Part shown: in pieces, positions 27,270-36,110 of the stretch | Layout: the number at the start of each line of letters is the position of its first letter | Numbering within the stretch: position 1 is the stretch's first letter | NCBI GenBank assembly: GCA_934434925.1 | Contig: CAKSAC010000008.1 | Coordinates: forward strand, 26,521-90,520 | Direction: 5' to 3' | DNA: 64,000 nucleotides | Origin: an uncultured Eubacteriales bacterium | Lineage (GTDB): Bacteria; Bacillota; Clostridia; Oscillospirales; CAG-272 | Position numbers and translations under genes: made by a program | The notes under the pieces: model-generated | Told to the model about the DNA's origin: nothing | The model's database searches: none | The model's input: only the letters and a program-made list of their open reading frames with translations

Positions 27270-28754
27270 ATGATGGCAAAAAAGGTACTTGCGTTTGATT
27301 TCGGCGCTTCCTCCGGGCGTGCCATGCTCGGCGAATATGACGGCCGGGAAATCCGTGTGACTGAAATTCACCGCTTTCCCAATGACCTGGTGATTGTAAA
27401 CGGAACGATGTACTGGGATATTCTGCGGCTTTTCCACGAGATCAAGCAGAGCATCCTGAAGGCGCAGGCCGTTGCAAAGATCGACGCGATCGGGATCGAT
27501 ACCTGGGGCGTCGATTTCGGGATGATTGACAAAAACGGCGACCTGATCGGCAATCCGGTCAACTATCGGGATGAACGCACGGTGGGGATGCCGGAAGAGG
27601 TCTTTCGCACGGTTCCCGAATCCGAACTCTACCGTCTGACCGGAACGCAGACCATGCGTATCAACACGCTGTATCAATTGTATTATCTGGCGCATTATCG
27701 CCCGGAACTGATCGAACGGTGCGACAAAATCCTTTTCACCCCCGACCTGATGGCGTATATGCTGACGGGGGCGGTACGAGCGGAAAAAACGATTGCTTCG
27801 ACTTCCAACTTTCTGGATCCTGTAAGCAAAACCTTCCGCACGGAATTGCTGGAACGGCTGGGGATTCCTTCCCGGATTTTGCCGCCGATGATCGAACCCG
27901 GAGAGGTATACGGAACGCTTTCTCCCGCCATCTGTGAAGAACTGGGATGCGATCCGATTCCCGTGATCGCCGTCTGTACGCACGATACCGCCTCGGCGGT
28001 TCTGGCCGCGCCGACCGAGCAGGAGATGGTCTATATCAGTTGCGGCACATGGAGCCTTTTCGGCACGGAACTGCCGGCCCCGGTCGTCACGCCCGAGAGC
28101 GAGAGAATCCAGTATACCAACGAGGGCGGACATTCGGGAACTACCCGGTTTCTGAAGAACATCATGGGGCTTTGGCTGATTCAGGAGTCGCGCCGGCAGT
28201 GGAAGAAAGAGGGGGCGGACGTTTCGTTTGCAGATCTGGAACGCGAGGCATTGGAGGCCGCGCCCTACCGTTGCTTTATCGACTGTGACGCGCCCGAATT
28301 TGCCATTGCGGGCGACATTCCGCGCCGTGTTCAGCGGTTCTGCGAAGTGACCGGGCAATATGTGCCGCAAACGCGCGGCGAGATCATGCGTTGCATCTAT
28401 CAGAGCCTTGCCATGAAATACCGCTATAATTACGAGGGTCTTTGCGGTATCGCCGGGCGGCGGTACGGCCAGATCAATATGTTGGGCGGGGGGATCAAAG
28501 ACACGCTTCTTTGTCGCATGACCGCCTCCGCCACCGGTGTGCGCGTGGTGGCCGGGCCGGTGGAAGCAACCGTCATGGGGAATATCTCCGAACAACTGAT
28601 CTCTCTCGGGGAACTGCGGGATGTGAGCGAAGCGCGCCGCGTAATCGCCGATTCGACCGATCTGAAAATTTACGAACCGACCGAGCATGAGGCGTTCGTG
28701 AAGCATTATGATTCCTTCCTCGCAATCCTCGGCCGCAGCGGGGAAGAGAAATAA
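27270..28754 (+). CDS. rhaB: Rhamnulokinase
   Basis: This 494-aa FGGY-family sugar kinase starts KVLAFDFGASSGRAMLGEYD, then has IGIDTWGVDFGMID, CTHDTASAVLAAP and NMLGGGIKDTLLCRMTA, all close to RhaB. It phosphorylates L-rhamnulose. No rhaA or rhaD is in the window, so the gene stands alone. Two ATGs (27270, 27273) follow AAGGAG; either could be used. The last codons and stop (GRSGEEK-stop) are the first unit of a 28-bp tandem repeat. Confidence 0.92.
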   Translation: MMAKKVLAFDFGASSGRAMLGEYDGREIRVTEIHRFPNDLVIVNGTMYWDILRLFHEIKQSILKAQAVAKIDAIGIDTWGVDFGMIDKNGDLIGNPVNYRDERTVGMPEEVFRTVPESELYRLTGTQTMRINTLYQLYYLAHYRPELIERCDKILFTPDLMAYMLTGAVRAEKTIASTSNFLDPVSKTFRTELLERLGIPSRILPPMIEPGEVYGTLSPAICEELGCDPIPVIAVCTHDTASAVLAAPTEQEMVYISCGTWSLFGTELPAPVVTPESERIQYTNEGGHSGTTRFLKNIMGLWLIQESRRQWKKEGADVSFADLEREALEAAPYRCFIDCDAPEFAIAGDIPRRVQRFCEVTGQYVPQTRGEIMRCIYQSLAMKYRYNYEGLCGIAGRRYGQINMLGGGIKDTLLCRMTASATGVRVVAGPVEATVMGNISEQLISLGELRDVSEARRVIADSTDLKIYEPTEHEAFVKHYDSFLAILGRSGEEK

Positions 28755-28837
28755 ACCCGACCGCAGCGGGGAAGAGAAAGAAGCCCGGCCACAGCGGGGA
28801 AGAGAAATAAACCCGGCCGCAGCGGGGAAGAGAAACG
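28732..28837 (+). repeat. 28-bp tandem repeat, 3.8 copies, containing the rhaB stop codon
   Basis: Units start at 28732, 28760, 28788 and 28816, each with CAGCGGGGAAGAGAAA followed by TAAACCCG or GAAGCCCG. The first unit encodes the last seven residues and the TAA of the rhamnulokinase. Confidence 0.95.
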
Positions 28838-28855
28838 TTTCTCTGCCCAATGCAG

Positions 28856-28884
28856 AAAAAAAGACCGTCCGGACGGTCTTTTTT
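28856..28884. terminator. Bidirectional terminator between rhaB and pfkA
   Basis: A perfect GACCGTCCGGACGGTC palindrome lies between A7 and T6. Confidence 0.88.
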
Positions 28885-28952
28885 CTTGTACGGAAAGCCC
28901 CTTTCGCTACGGAAGGACTTTGCGTGGGAAAACGGTTTCGCAACGAAAACCA

Positions 28953-30017
28953 TCACAGACCGATCCGGTCAACGATGGAATAGAGTTTTTCAAAGAGTTT
29001 GCGTTTGCGTTCGCCGATGGCGTGCATATCGGAAATCTGTTCCTGCGAATAGGGGCGAAGCTCGTCTTCCGCCAATTTGCCTTTATACATCCGGTCAAGC
29101 GTGAGGGCGTAATTGATCTCGGTGGTGCAGATGGAGCCGGCGCGTTCACAGACAACCAGATTGCTGTTGCCGAGGAAGAGTTCTTCTACGGCGCGCTGCC
29201 CCATCATCGTGGCCAGCAGACGGTCGCGCAGGGTCGGGTCGCCGCCGCGCACAACATGGGCAAAGCGGGCAAATTTCGTTTCAATGCCGGTATCGTCCTG
29301 GATGCGCTTGGCCAGGGCGGCGGAGTATTCTTTCCCCATCCCTTCCGACACAATCACGATAAAGGTGCGCTTGCCGAGCGAGTGGGAAGCGCGGATTTTG
29401 TTGATGGTATGGTCGATATCAAAGGGAATCTCGGGAACGGCGACGGCGGTGGCACCCGAGGCCACGGCAGTCTGCAACGCAATGTCTCCCGCGCCGCGCC
29501 CCATGACTTCGACGACGCTGCACCGTGCATGAGATTCGCAGGTGTCGCGCAGTTTGTCGATCAGGCTGATGGCGGTGTTCATGGCGGTGTCAAAACCGAC
29601 GGTGAAATCGGTGGAGGTAATATCGTTATCGATGGTGCCGGGAATCCCCACGCAAGAGATGCCGCGCTCGGTCAGGTCGCGGGCGCCGCGGAAGGTACCG
29701 TCTCCGCCGATGGTGACAATCCCGTCGATCTCAAATCTGCGACAGGTGTCGATGGCCTTCTGCATGCCTTCCTCCGTGCAGAATTCAGGACAACGGTCGG
29801 AATACAGCATCGTGCCGCCACGGTTCAGAATATTGGAAACGTCGCGCACGCCGAACGGGCGGATATCCCCGTCGATCAGGCCGCTGTAACCGCGATAAAT
29901 TCCCATGACTTCCACTCCGCGGTAGAGCGCTTCACGCGTCACGGCACGGATGGCCGCGTTCATACCCGGCGCATCGCCTCCCGAAGTGAGAACCCCGATT
30001 TTTTTGAATTGTTTCAT
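28953..30017 (-). CDS. pfkA: ATP-dependent 6-phosphofructokinase
   Basis: This 354-aa enzyme has LTSGGDAPGMNAAIR, IGGDGTFRG (G at the position that is Asp in pyrophosphate-dependent enzymes), GIPGTIDNDI (Gly and not Lys before TIDND) and MGRGAGDIAL. These support ATP as phosphate donor. It is somewhat longer than the common 320-aa bacterial form. It commits fructose-6-phosphate to glycolysis. The ATG overlaps the pncC stop by four bases. Confidence 0.93.
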   Translation of the reverse strand: MKQFKKIGVLTSGGDAPGMNAAIRAVTREALYRGVEVMGIYRGYSGLIDGDIRPFGVRDVSNILNRGGTMLYSDRCPEFCTEEGMQKAIDTCRRFEIDGIVTIGGDGTFRGARDLTERGISCVGIPGTIDNDITSTDFTVGFDTAMNTAISLIDKLRDTCESHARCSVVEVMGRGAGDIALQTAVASGATAVAVPEIPFDIDHTINKIRASHSLGKRTFIVIVSEGMGKEYSAALAKRIQDDTGIETKFARFAHVVRGGDPTLRDRLLATMMGQRAVEELFLGNSNLVVCERAGSICTTEINYALTLDRMYKGKLAEDELRPYSQEQISDMHAIGERKRKLFEKLYSIVDRIGL

Positions 30018-30517
30018 TGTATTTTTTCATCCTTTCGTGTAACTGCAAACTGACAGGCCGCCTCACGGGCAAGTTTCAGGGCGGCGACGGCGGCAGAGCG
30101 CCGGATTCTTTCTCTCCCTCCGCGGAACAGAAAGCGGAATGCGCGGCAACCGGAGGCCGTCGATACGCCGATAAAAACCCGGCCGACCGGAATCTCTGCG
30201 GTTCCGCCGCCGGGGCCTGCCAGCCCCGTGACCGAAACGCCGATATCCGAACCGGTGGAAAGACGGACCCCGTCTGCCATCTCACGGGCAACCGGCTCGG
30301 AGACGGCCGTATACCGCACAAGAGATTCTTCCCGCACGGAAAGTAAAGTTTTCTTTACGGAATTTGTATAAGAAACGACTCCGCCGAGAAAAAAACTGCT
30401 GATACCGGGGATCGAGACCAACCGTGCGCTGACAAGACCGCCGGTGCAGGATTCCGCCAGCGAAAGGGTAAGGCCGGTCGCGTTCAGCACCTGGAAAAGA
30501 GCCTGTTCGGGTTTCAT
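30014..30517 (-). CDS. pncC: Nicotinamide-nucleotide amidohydrolase (CinA C-terminal family)
   Basis: This 167-aa protein matches the stand-alone CinA C-terminal domain: LSLAESCTGGLVSARL, FLGGVVSYTNSVK and ISVTGLAGPGGGT-type motif (VSVTGLAGPGGGT). It deamidates nicotinamide mononucleotide to nicotinic acid mononucleotide in NAD recycling. The ATG at 30517 has GGAGG in front. It is coupled to pfkA by an ATGA overlap; pncB in the same window belongs to the same NAD pathway. Confidence 0.87.
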   Translation of the reverse strand: MKPEQALFQVLNATGLTLSLAESCTGGLVSARLVSIPGISSFFLGGVVSYTNSVKKTLLSVREESLVRYTAVSEPVAREMADGVRLSTGSDIGVSVTGLAGPGGGTAEIPVGRVFIGVSTASGCRAFRFLFRGGRERIRRSAAVAALKLAREAACQFAVTRKDEKIQ

Positions 30518-30580
30518 ATGCGACTTCCTCCGTCTCCGGACAAAGGCGCGATACCTTTTCCGGTCACTTTCCAAAGGTAC

Positions 30581-30609
30581 AGTGTAGCATGATTTTACAA
30601 CGAAATCAA
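30581..30609 (-). promoter_or_regulatory. Promoter of pncC-pfkA
   Basis: Minus-strand TTGATT (30604-30609), 17-base spacer, TACACT (30581-30586). Confidence 0.6.
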
Positions 30610-30720
30610 GTCATATCGGGTAAAAAGAAACAAAAAGACGGTTATTTGGCTGATTTTTTGGGTAAGTGAAAGAAATTCGTGAATTACCGAAAGAAATTTT
30701 CAAACTTTTCGGTTCGTGAA

Positions 30721-30749
30721 TTGACAAGCGCGCGGAAACGTGTTAGAAT
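30721..30749 (+). promoter_or_regulatory. Promoter of the methylglyoxal-synthase-like gene
   Basis: TTGACA (30721-30726), 17-base spacer, TAGAAT (30744-30749), 34 bases before the ATG. Confidence 0.75.
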
Positions 30750-30782
30750 AGAAGCATAACGATGTAACGGAAGGAGCTCGGG

Positions 30783-31184
30783 ATGGAGATTGCCATTTTA
30801 GCCGATGATGCCAAGAAGGAACTCATGGCACAGTTTTGTATTGCCTATTGCGGGATTCTTGCCAAACATCATCTCTGCGCGACCCGCGTGACGGGGAAAT
30901 ATATCAGCGATGCCACCGGGCTCTCTATTAATCTTCTGATGGCCGGGGGCGAAGGCGGAGGCGAACAGTTGGTTTCCCGCATTGCGTGCGACGAGATCGA
31001 CGCGGTTTTTTATTTCCGCAGTCCGGAACCCGAGGCTTACGCACGGGAAAACGGTAACACGATTTTGCGTCTTTGCGATGTGCATACCGTGCCGATTGCC
31101 ACCAATATTGCGACGGCCGAGGTGCTGGTGATGGCGCTGGATCGCGGAGATCTGAACTGGCGGGAGGCCTATCACCGGAAATGA
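30783..31184 (+). CDS. Methylglyoxal-synthase-fold protein lacking the catalytic residues
   Basis: This 133-aa protein aligns end to end with methylglyoxal synthase (IAILADDAKKELM, ATRVTGKYISDATG, CDVHTVPIATNIATAEVLV, ALDRGDL). By alignment to E. coli MgsA, however, H19 is Asp, D71 is Gly (GGGEQ instead of GGDQQ), D91 is Ser (FRSP instead of FWDP), H98 is Ala, D101 is Asn and phosphate-binding S65 is Ala. Normal conversion of dihydroxyacetone phosphate to methylglyoxal therefore seems unlikely. The reading frame is intact, with AAGGAG and a promoter, so it is probably expressed. A different ligand or a regulatory role is possible. Confidence 0.8.
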   Translation: MEIAILADDAKKELMAQFCIAYCGILAKHHLCATRVTGKYISDATGLSINLLMAGGEGGGEQLVSRIACDEIDAVFYFRSPEPEAYARENGNTILRLCDVHTVPIATNIATAEVLVMALDRGDLNWREAYHRK

Positions 31185-31224
31185 AAGAAAAAGGGAGCGG
31201 CCTTGTCGCTCTTTTTTCAACCCC

Positions 31225-31399
31225 GGCGAAGAGGCCCGGCAAGGCCGACGGCAAAGAGGCCCGGCAAGGCCGACGGTAAAGAGGCCCGGCAAGGCCGACG
31301 GCAAAGAGGCCCGGCAAAGCCGACGGTAAAGAGGCCCGGCAAGGCCGACGGCAAAGAGGCCCGGCAAGGCCGACGGCGAAGAGGCCCGGCAAGGCCGAC
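31225..31399 (+). repeat. 25-bp tandem repeat, 7 contiguous copies
   Basis: Units of GGCAAAGAGGCCCGGCAAGG + CCGAC start every 25 bases from 31225 to 31375, with one or two changes per unit. It begins 40 bases after the stop of the methylglyoxal-synthase-like gene. There are no spacers, so it is not a CRISPR array. Confidence 0.97.
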
Positions 31400-31446
31400 G
31401 GCAGAAGGGATTTTGAGAGAGGATACCGGGAGAACCGGGAAAGCAT

Positions 31447-31860
31447 ATGAAAGACGGACGCGTAACGGTGGAAGTATACAGTCGCGCGGCGGAGGAAGAA
31501 GAATTCCGCCACTGCGTTCCGGGGAGACTTTCTCTGCGGAACGGTTTTCGCACCCTTGTATATCGGGAGCCGGGAGAAGACGGCGTGTGTGTGCGCCTGA
31601 CCCTGCTGCCCGCCGGGGTGCGGCTATTCCGCCGGGGGAGCACTCTGGACTTTGAGACTTCGCTGTTACCCGGCGCGAGGACAGAATCGGTTTACCGGGC
31701 CGTCGGCCTTGCTTTCCCGACCGTGACCGAGACAGAAATCTGCGAGGTCAAAGAAGAGGAGAAGGTCCTTTCTCTCCGGATTCGGTATAAACTCACCATC
31801 GGCGGAGCTGAGCGCATCATCAACTTTTCGCTCAAAGCCCGGGAAGGGGATATCTCATGA
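31447..31860 (+). CDS. DUF1934 (calycin-like) beta-barrel protein
   Basis: This 137-aa protein fits the DUF1934/YwiB family: a small beta-barrel with FETSLLPGARTESVYRAVGL and a C-terminal strand run VLSLRIRYKLTIGGAERIINFSL. The function is not known. Its stop overlaps the holA start (ATGA), so the two are cotranslated. Confidence 0.7.
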   Translation: MKDGRVTVEVYSRAAEEEEFRHCVPGRLSLRNGFRTLVYREPGEDGVCVRLTLLPAGVRLFRRGSTLDFETSLLPGARTESVYRAVGLAFPTVTETEICEVKEEEKVLSLRIRYKLTIGGAERIINFSLKAREGDIS

Positions 31861-32888
31861 CGCAGGAAGAACTGAAAAAGGCTCTGAAGTCTCCCCCGAT
31901 CCCGTGGTTGATTCTCGCCGGGGAAGAAGAATATCTGAAACGCTTTTATCTCCGGAAGATCCGGGAACTGCTTTTGCCGGATTCCGGCGCGGAGTCTTTT
32001 GACCGGATACGGTTTGAAGGGGAAACGATTGACTTCGACGCGCTGGAAGAAGCCGTAAAATCCCCGCCGCTTTTCGCGGAATATAAGCTCATCGAATGGC
32101 ATCTTTGCGAATTTGAAAAGATGAAGGCGGCCGATCTTGCAAGGTTGGAAGACTTTTGCGCGACCCGGCAGGCATATCCCGCCGTGACGGTCGTTTTTTA
32201 TGCGGAACGCGATAAACTTCTGTACCCCGCATACCCGAAAAAACCGCCGGCCCGCTATGAGAAACTTTCAAGGATAATCGAGTGCGTATGGGTTCCGCTT
32301 TCAAACGAACGACAGCTTCTCGGCTGGATAGACCGTCATTTCCGCCGGGCGGGAGTCGTTTGCCCTGCAGAGAGCGGGCGGGCGTTGCTTGCGCGTTCCG
32401 GCCGGAATATGGATATTTTGTCGGGAGAAATCGACAAGCTCATCGCATACCTTGCGGCGGCGGGCCGGTCAACGCTGACGACGGCCGACGTGACGGCCGT
32501 GGCTTCCCCGACTTTTGAGGCCGATACCTTCGGCCTTTCCAACGCCATTCTCTCCGGCGATGCCGTGGCCGCATACGAGAACCTGCGGGATATGAAAAAC
32601 CGCCGGATGGATCCGTCGCTTATTTTCGGCTCGGTCTTCCGTGTTTTTTCCGATCTTTTGACCGTGGCGTTGTTGCGGGAAGAAGGACTGGCCCCGGCCG
32701 CCATCCGCGCGGCTACCGGTTTTCATGAATATAAAGTCAATCTGTATCTGCGTTCACTCTCCCGGCGGAGCGTCGCGTCTTTGGAAGCTCTTCTCGGAAA
32801 ATGCCGACGGCTCGACCTGGCCGCCAAGTCGGGTTCGACCGATTACGGCGCCCTGGAACGCCTGATTGCAGAGGCCTCCGTCATATAA
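31857..32888 (+). CDS. holA: DNA polymerase III delta subunit
   Basis: This 343-aa protein has the HolA N-terminal LILAGEEEYLKRFYLRKIREL, the middle DILSGEIDKLIAYL and the C-terminal helical domain around LEALLGKCRRLDLAAKSG. Delta opens the beta clamp in the clamp-loader complex. The usual downstream rpsT is not here. A terminator follows. Confidence 0.87.
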   Translation: MTQEELKKALKSPPIPWLILAGEEEYLKRFYLRKIRELLLPDSGAESFDRIRFEGETIDFDALEEAVKSPPLFAEYKLIEWHLCEFEKMKAADLARLEDFCATRQAYPAVTVVFYAERDKLLYPAYPKKPPARYEKLSRIIECVWVPLSNERQLLGWIDRHFRRAGVVCPAESGRALLARSGRNMDILSGEIDKLIAYLAAAGRSTLTTADVTAVASPTFEADTFGLSNAILSGDAVAAYENLRDMKNRRMDPSLIFGSVFRVFSDLLTVALLREEGLAPAAIRAATGFHEYKVNLYLRSLSRRSVASLEALLGKCRRLDLAAKSGSTDYGALERLIAEASVI

Positions 32889-32900
32889 AGTTTTATTTAC

Positions 32901-32944
32901 AGAATTCGTTTTTCGGTTTTCCCGGAAAGCGGATTCTTTTTTTT
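32901..32944 (+). terminator. Terminator after holA
   Basis: AGAATTCG pairs with CGGATTCT around a 21-base loop and is followed by a run of T. Confidence 0.6.
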
Positions 32945-33078
32945 GAAAAGAGGAAAAGCGAAAAGAAATGGATATAAATTCCTCTTTTCCACGAAAGGTT
33001 TAGAAACACAACCACTGGTTTATTTCAATTTCCGCGGGAATGTGATAGGATAAAGGCAGAACAGAAGGAGGATTTGAT

Positions 33079-33978
33079 ATGACATTAGGCACGAAATTGG
33101 CGTTTTATCGGAAAAACAAAGACATTACGCAGCAACAACTTGGCGAGATGCTGAATATCAGCGCACAGGCGGTCTCCAAATGGGAAAACGATTTGGCGGA
33201 GCCGGACCTTTCCACCATCCGGAAACTGGCGGAACTTTACGGAATCAGCACGGACGATCTTCTTGATTATGAGAAGGAAGAGCAAAAAGCCGAGCTTCCC
33301 GACACCGACGCAATCGTGGCCGGAGTCAGCGAAGCGGTGCGCGAAAAAATCGACACGATGAACGCGCATAGCGAAACGATCGGCTTCTGCACTTCCTGCG
33401 GGGTATCCGTCACACAGGAAACGCTTGGAGAACGCGAACCGAAAGTCCTGTGCGCGGCCTGCTTCGATAAAAAACAAAAGGAAGAGAAGCGCGCACAGGA
33501 AGCGCGTGAAGCGGAGGAAAACGCCAAAAAAGAAAAAGAAAAACAGACAAAAGAAGAACGGGAGCAACGGGTGCGTTCCCTGACCGGCTGGAGCCTCTTT
33601 CTTTCGATTGCGGCGGCCGTCATCACGGTGCTTGTGTGCGGGCTGAATATGCAAAACGGCTGGCTGATCGGCGGAATCGGCGCGGTCTTTGCGTTCTTTT
33701 TTGCCGGGCAATTGCTCTTTGAGGATTATCCGGTGCGGGACGTGCTGGAATGGTGTACCGGGTGCAGTATCCGTTGGCCGGGGCTGATTTTTGAATGGGA
33801 TATTGACGGCTTTGTGTGGGTGATTTGCATGAAACTCCTCTTTGCCGTGCTTGGGTTCCTCTTCGGAATCCTGATGTTTCTGGTCGGGGTGGTGGTTTCG
33901 GCTCTCATTTCGCCTTTCACCTATCCTTTCGTGATGCGCGGATGGCGGCGTGAAGTGCGCGAGGGCGAATTCGATTGA
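33079..33978 (+). CDS. XRE-family regulator with zinc site and membrane domain
   Basis: This 299-aa protein has an N-terminal XRE HTH (about 4-60; TQQQLGEMLNISAQAVSKWEN), a possible zinc ribbon (C104, C107, C125, C128), a charged coiled coil (about 130-168) and at least three TM segments (about 172-188, 194-212 and 248-277). It would be a DNA-binding protein held at the membrane, perhaps sensing envelope or metal state. This is inference. AGGAGG precedes the ATG. Confidence 0.75.
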   Translation: MTLGTKLAFYRKNKDITQQQLGEMLNISAQAVSKWENDLAEPDLSTIRKLAELYGISTDDLLDYEKEEQKAELPDTDAIVAGVSEAVREKIDTMNAHSETIGFCTSCGVSVTQETLGEREPKVLCAACFDKKQKEEKRAQEAREAEENAKKEKEKQTKEEREQRVRSLTGWSLFLSIAAAVITVLVCGLNMQNGWLIGGIGAVFAFFFAGQLLFEDYPVRDVLEWCTGCSIRWPGLIFEWDIDGFVWVICMKLLFAVLGFLFGILMFLVGVVVSALISPFTYPFVMRGWRREVREGEFD

Positions 33979-34057
33979 TTTTTTGTATCTCCCGGGGCAA
34001 CCCGATGTTTTCGGCTTGGGCCGATCAATAAAATGATAAAAAGGAAAGGTATTTTCG

Positions 34058-36031
34058 ATGAAAAGATTTCTGGCAATGCTGGGATGTCTGCTTTTTTTGC
34101 TTGTCCTGGTTTCCTGCGGGGGTGAAAAAACAGACACGACCACGACTACGGCAAACGCCGCCGTCACGACTACGGCAAAACCTGCCGTCACAACTACGGC
34201 AAAACCTGCCGTCACGACTACGGCAAAACCTGCCGTCACAACTACGGCAGCGCCTGTCGTTACGACTGCGCCGCGAGAGATCACCGGCGTCGTCTTTGCA
34301 GACGCTTCCTTCCCGTATGACGGACGTGAAAAGGTGCTTACCGCAACGGGGATTCCTTCCGGCGTGACCGCGGTGTATACGCAAAATAAGGCGACCGACG
34401 CGGGAACCTACACGGCCGGCGTTACGCTGAGCGGCCAGGGGTATATCACCAAAAAAATGACAGCCAAGCTGGTCATTGAGCCGGCAACCTTCACGGGAAT
34501 CGCTTTGCAGGGTGCGGAATATAAAGCGGACGGAACCTTCCATGCGCTGACGGCTACCGGTCTGCCCGGGAAAGGTGAAACCGTGACTTACACCATCGAC
34601 GGAAAGCCGGGCAACAGCGCCAAAGCCATCGGAACCTATCGGGTGACTTGCCGCGTGACGCTCAAAAACTACCGTGATTGGGAGAGTACCGCTACCCTGA
34701 AAATTACGCTTCCGACCGGAGACAATCTGGCTGCAACGGTCATGGCGGGATTTGAGAAAAAGCCGGATGTCTGGTCCTTCTTCCCGACAGCCCTCTCCTT
34801 TGACGGCATTTCAAAACGGAACGAAACGACAAAGCCGACCCCCGATTTTACGGAGAACCGGTCGGTCAACGTCTCGTCTTTCCCGAAGAATTATATCGGA
34901 AAGCAGATGACCATGGTACATGACACCATGACGAAGGTCGAGGCGGTCATGGAATATATCAATACCTTCCACGGTGCGCTCAACGGCATCAAAGAGGCAT
35001 ATCAGACCTATCTGCGCAACAATCCCGCCGATACAAAGACCTTCAGCGGGGAGATTGCCGGATTCGGGTATACCTTGAAGGTGGAGGAAGAGCGTTCGGT
35101 CATTTCCTGCAACTTCGGCGATGCCGTCACGCTGAACCTTATCTCGTCTGGAGAAGAATGTACGGGAAAACTGCATATCGGAAGCAACACGGGTCTTCTG
35201 TACGCGATAAAGAACAACGAACTGAAAATCGATCTGAATCTTTTGGACTACGGGCAGATGGAACTTCGCTTTGTCCGCGATCCCGAGAAAAATACCGTGA
35301 CCGGATACTTCTTTGAATTCTTGAGTTACGAGAAGAAGAACGATGAAGACGAGGAAGAGACAAAAGCCCTGTATCAGACCAGCGCGATGCTCTATCAGGA
35401 TGAAAACTATGTGATGGTCGTCGGAACCAAGGGCGATTTTATCCCGGCCGCGAAAAAACAGAAGTGCCGTAATGTGGAGATTTACAGCGCAAAGACCGGG
35501 GTGTATCTCGGCGGAGAGGTCCATGAAGAAGCGACCGGAGGAACTTTCAGCTATGATACGTATTGGTTCCCTTTGTATCAGCTGACGGGAATCAATTCCG
35601 TTGCAAAGATCGTCGGTACAGACGATAAGGGGAAAGAGACCACGGCGCTTCATATCAACGGGGTTTCGACTTCCTTTGAGCCGAAATGGAACAGAAAACT
35701 GGGAGTCAAGACTTCGCGCCAGTTTGACATCGAAATAAAAACCGTGTATACGTACCAGCTGAATGCGGAGACCGGCCACTATGAAAAGCAGGCTTATGAG
35801 GTTCCGATGCTCTTTGTGCAGGAAGGGAACTACAAGGATTTCCTCAAAGATATGAAAGCGCTGAACAAAGCAGCTTTCCCGGGTAGCCTGGAACCAAAAT
35901 CTCTCGTCAAGTCTTGCGAACTTGAGGCTATCAAGTTCGGATATACGACCGTCCGGGGGGTGTATGACGAAATCAAGGACACGGTGACTCCTGACACCAT
36001 CAAGGCCGCGGTAGCGCTCGCGGCGAAATAA
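34058..36031 (+). CDS. Secreted lipoprotein with Thr-rich repeat stalk and MBG-like domains
   Basis: This 657-aa protein has a signal peptide ending LVSC (C20, lipobox), then a stalk of TTTAKPAV repeats (about 30-70, 24-bp DNA repeats). Two MBG-like beta domains follow (GVVFADASFPYDGREKVLTA and GIALQGAEYKADGTFHALTA). The last 420 residues are unlike anything I recognise. It is probably a surface-displayed protein, with the stalk acting as a spacer through the wall. AAGGAAAGG lies before the ATG. Confidence 0.7.
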   Translation: MKRFLAMLGCLLFLLVLVSCGGEKTDTTTTTANAAVTTTAKPAVTTTAKPAVTTTAKPAVTTTAAPVVTTAPREITGVVFADASFPYDGREKVLTATGIPSGVTAVYTQNKATDAGTYTAGVTLSGQGYITKKMTAKLVIEPATFTGIALQGAEYKADGTFHALTATGLPGKGETVTYTIDGKPGNSAKAIGTYRVTCRVTLKNYRDWESTATLKITLPTGDNLAATVMAGFEKKPDVWSFFPTALSFDGISKRNETTKPTPDFTENRSVNVSSFPKNYIGKQMTMVHDTMTKVEAVMEYINTFHGALNGIKEAYQTYLRNNPADTKTFSGEIAGFGYTLKVEEERSVISCNFGDAVTLNLISSGEECTGKLHIGSNTGLLYAIKNNELKIDLNLLDYGQMELRFVRDPEKNTVTGYFFEFLSYEKKNDEDEEETKALYQTSAMLYQDENYVMVVGTKGDFIPAAKKQKCRNVEIYSAKTGVYLGGEVHEEATGGTFSYDTYWFPLYQLTGINSVAKIVGTDDKGKETTALHINGVSTSFEPKWNRKLGVKTSRQFDIEIKTVYTYQLNAETGHYEKQAYEVPMLFVQEGNYKDFLKDMKALNKAAFPGSLEPKSLVKSCELEAIKFGYTTVRGVYDEIKDTVTPDTIKAAVALAAK

Positions 36032-36047
36032 AACAGTCAAAAGCAAT

Positions 36048-36078
36048 AAAAAGGCGATGCCGGACGGCATCGCCTTTT
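36048..36078. terminator. Terminator after the Thr-rich lipoprotein, also downstream of pncB
   Basis: GGCGATGCC-GGAC-GGCATCGCC is flanked by A5 and T4, 20 bases past the lipoprotein stop. It can work in both directions. Confidence 0.85.
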
Positions 36079-36110
36079 CGGGTTCCGATTCTCCGGAACC
36101 TGACTTCGTT

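Noticed and set aside
24874..27273. Long open frame of 799 codons on the strand opposite leuS
   Set aside because: It is antisense to the clearly coding leuS, and GC-rich codon use leaves the mirror frame open. No ribosome site or family resemblance.
27138..28943. 601-codon minus-strand frame over rhaB
   Set aside because: Antisense shadow of rhaB; starts in repeat and terminator sequence.
31225..31399. CRISPR array
   Set aside because: Units are contiguous with no spacers and there are no cas genes in the window.
30798..31643. Minus-strand protein with repeated LPSALPGLFAVGLAG segments
   Set aside because: It is a translation of the 25-bp array and antisense to the mgsA-like gene, with no ribosome site.
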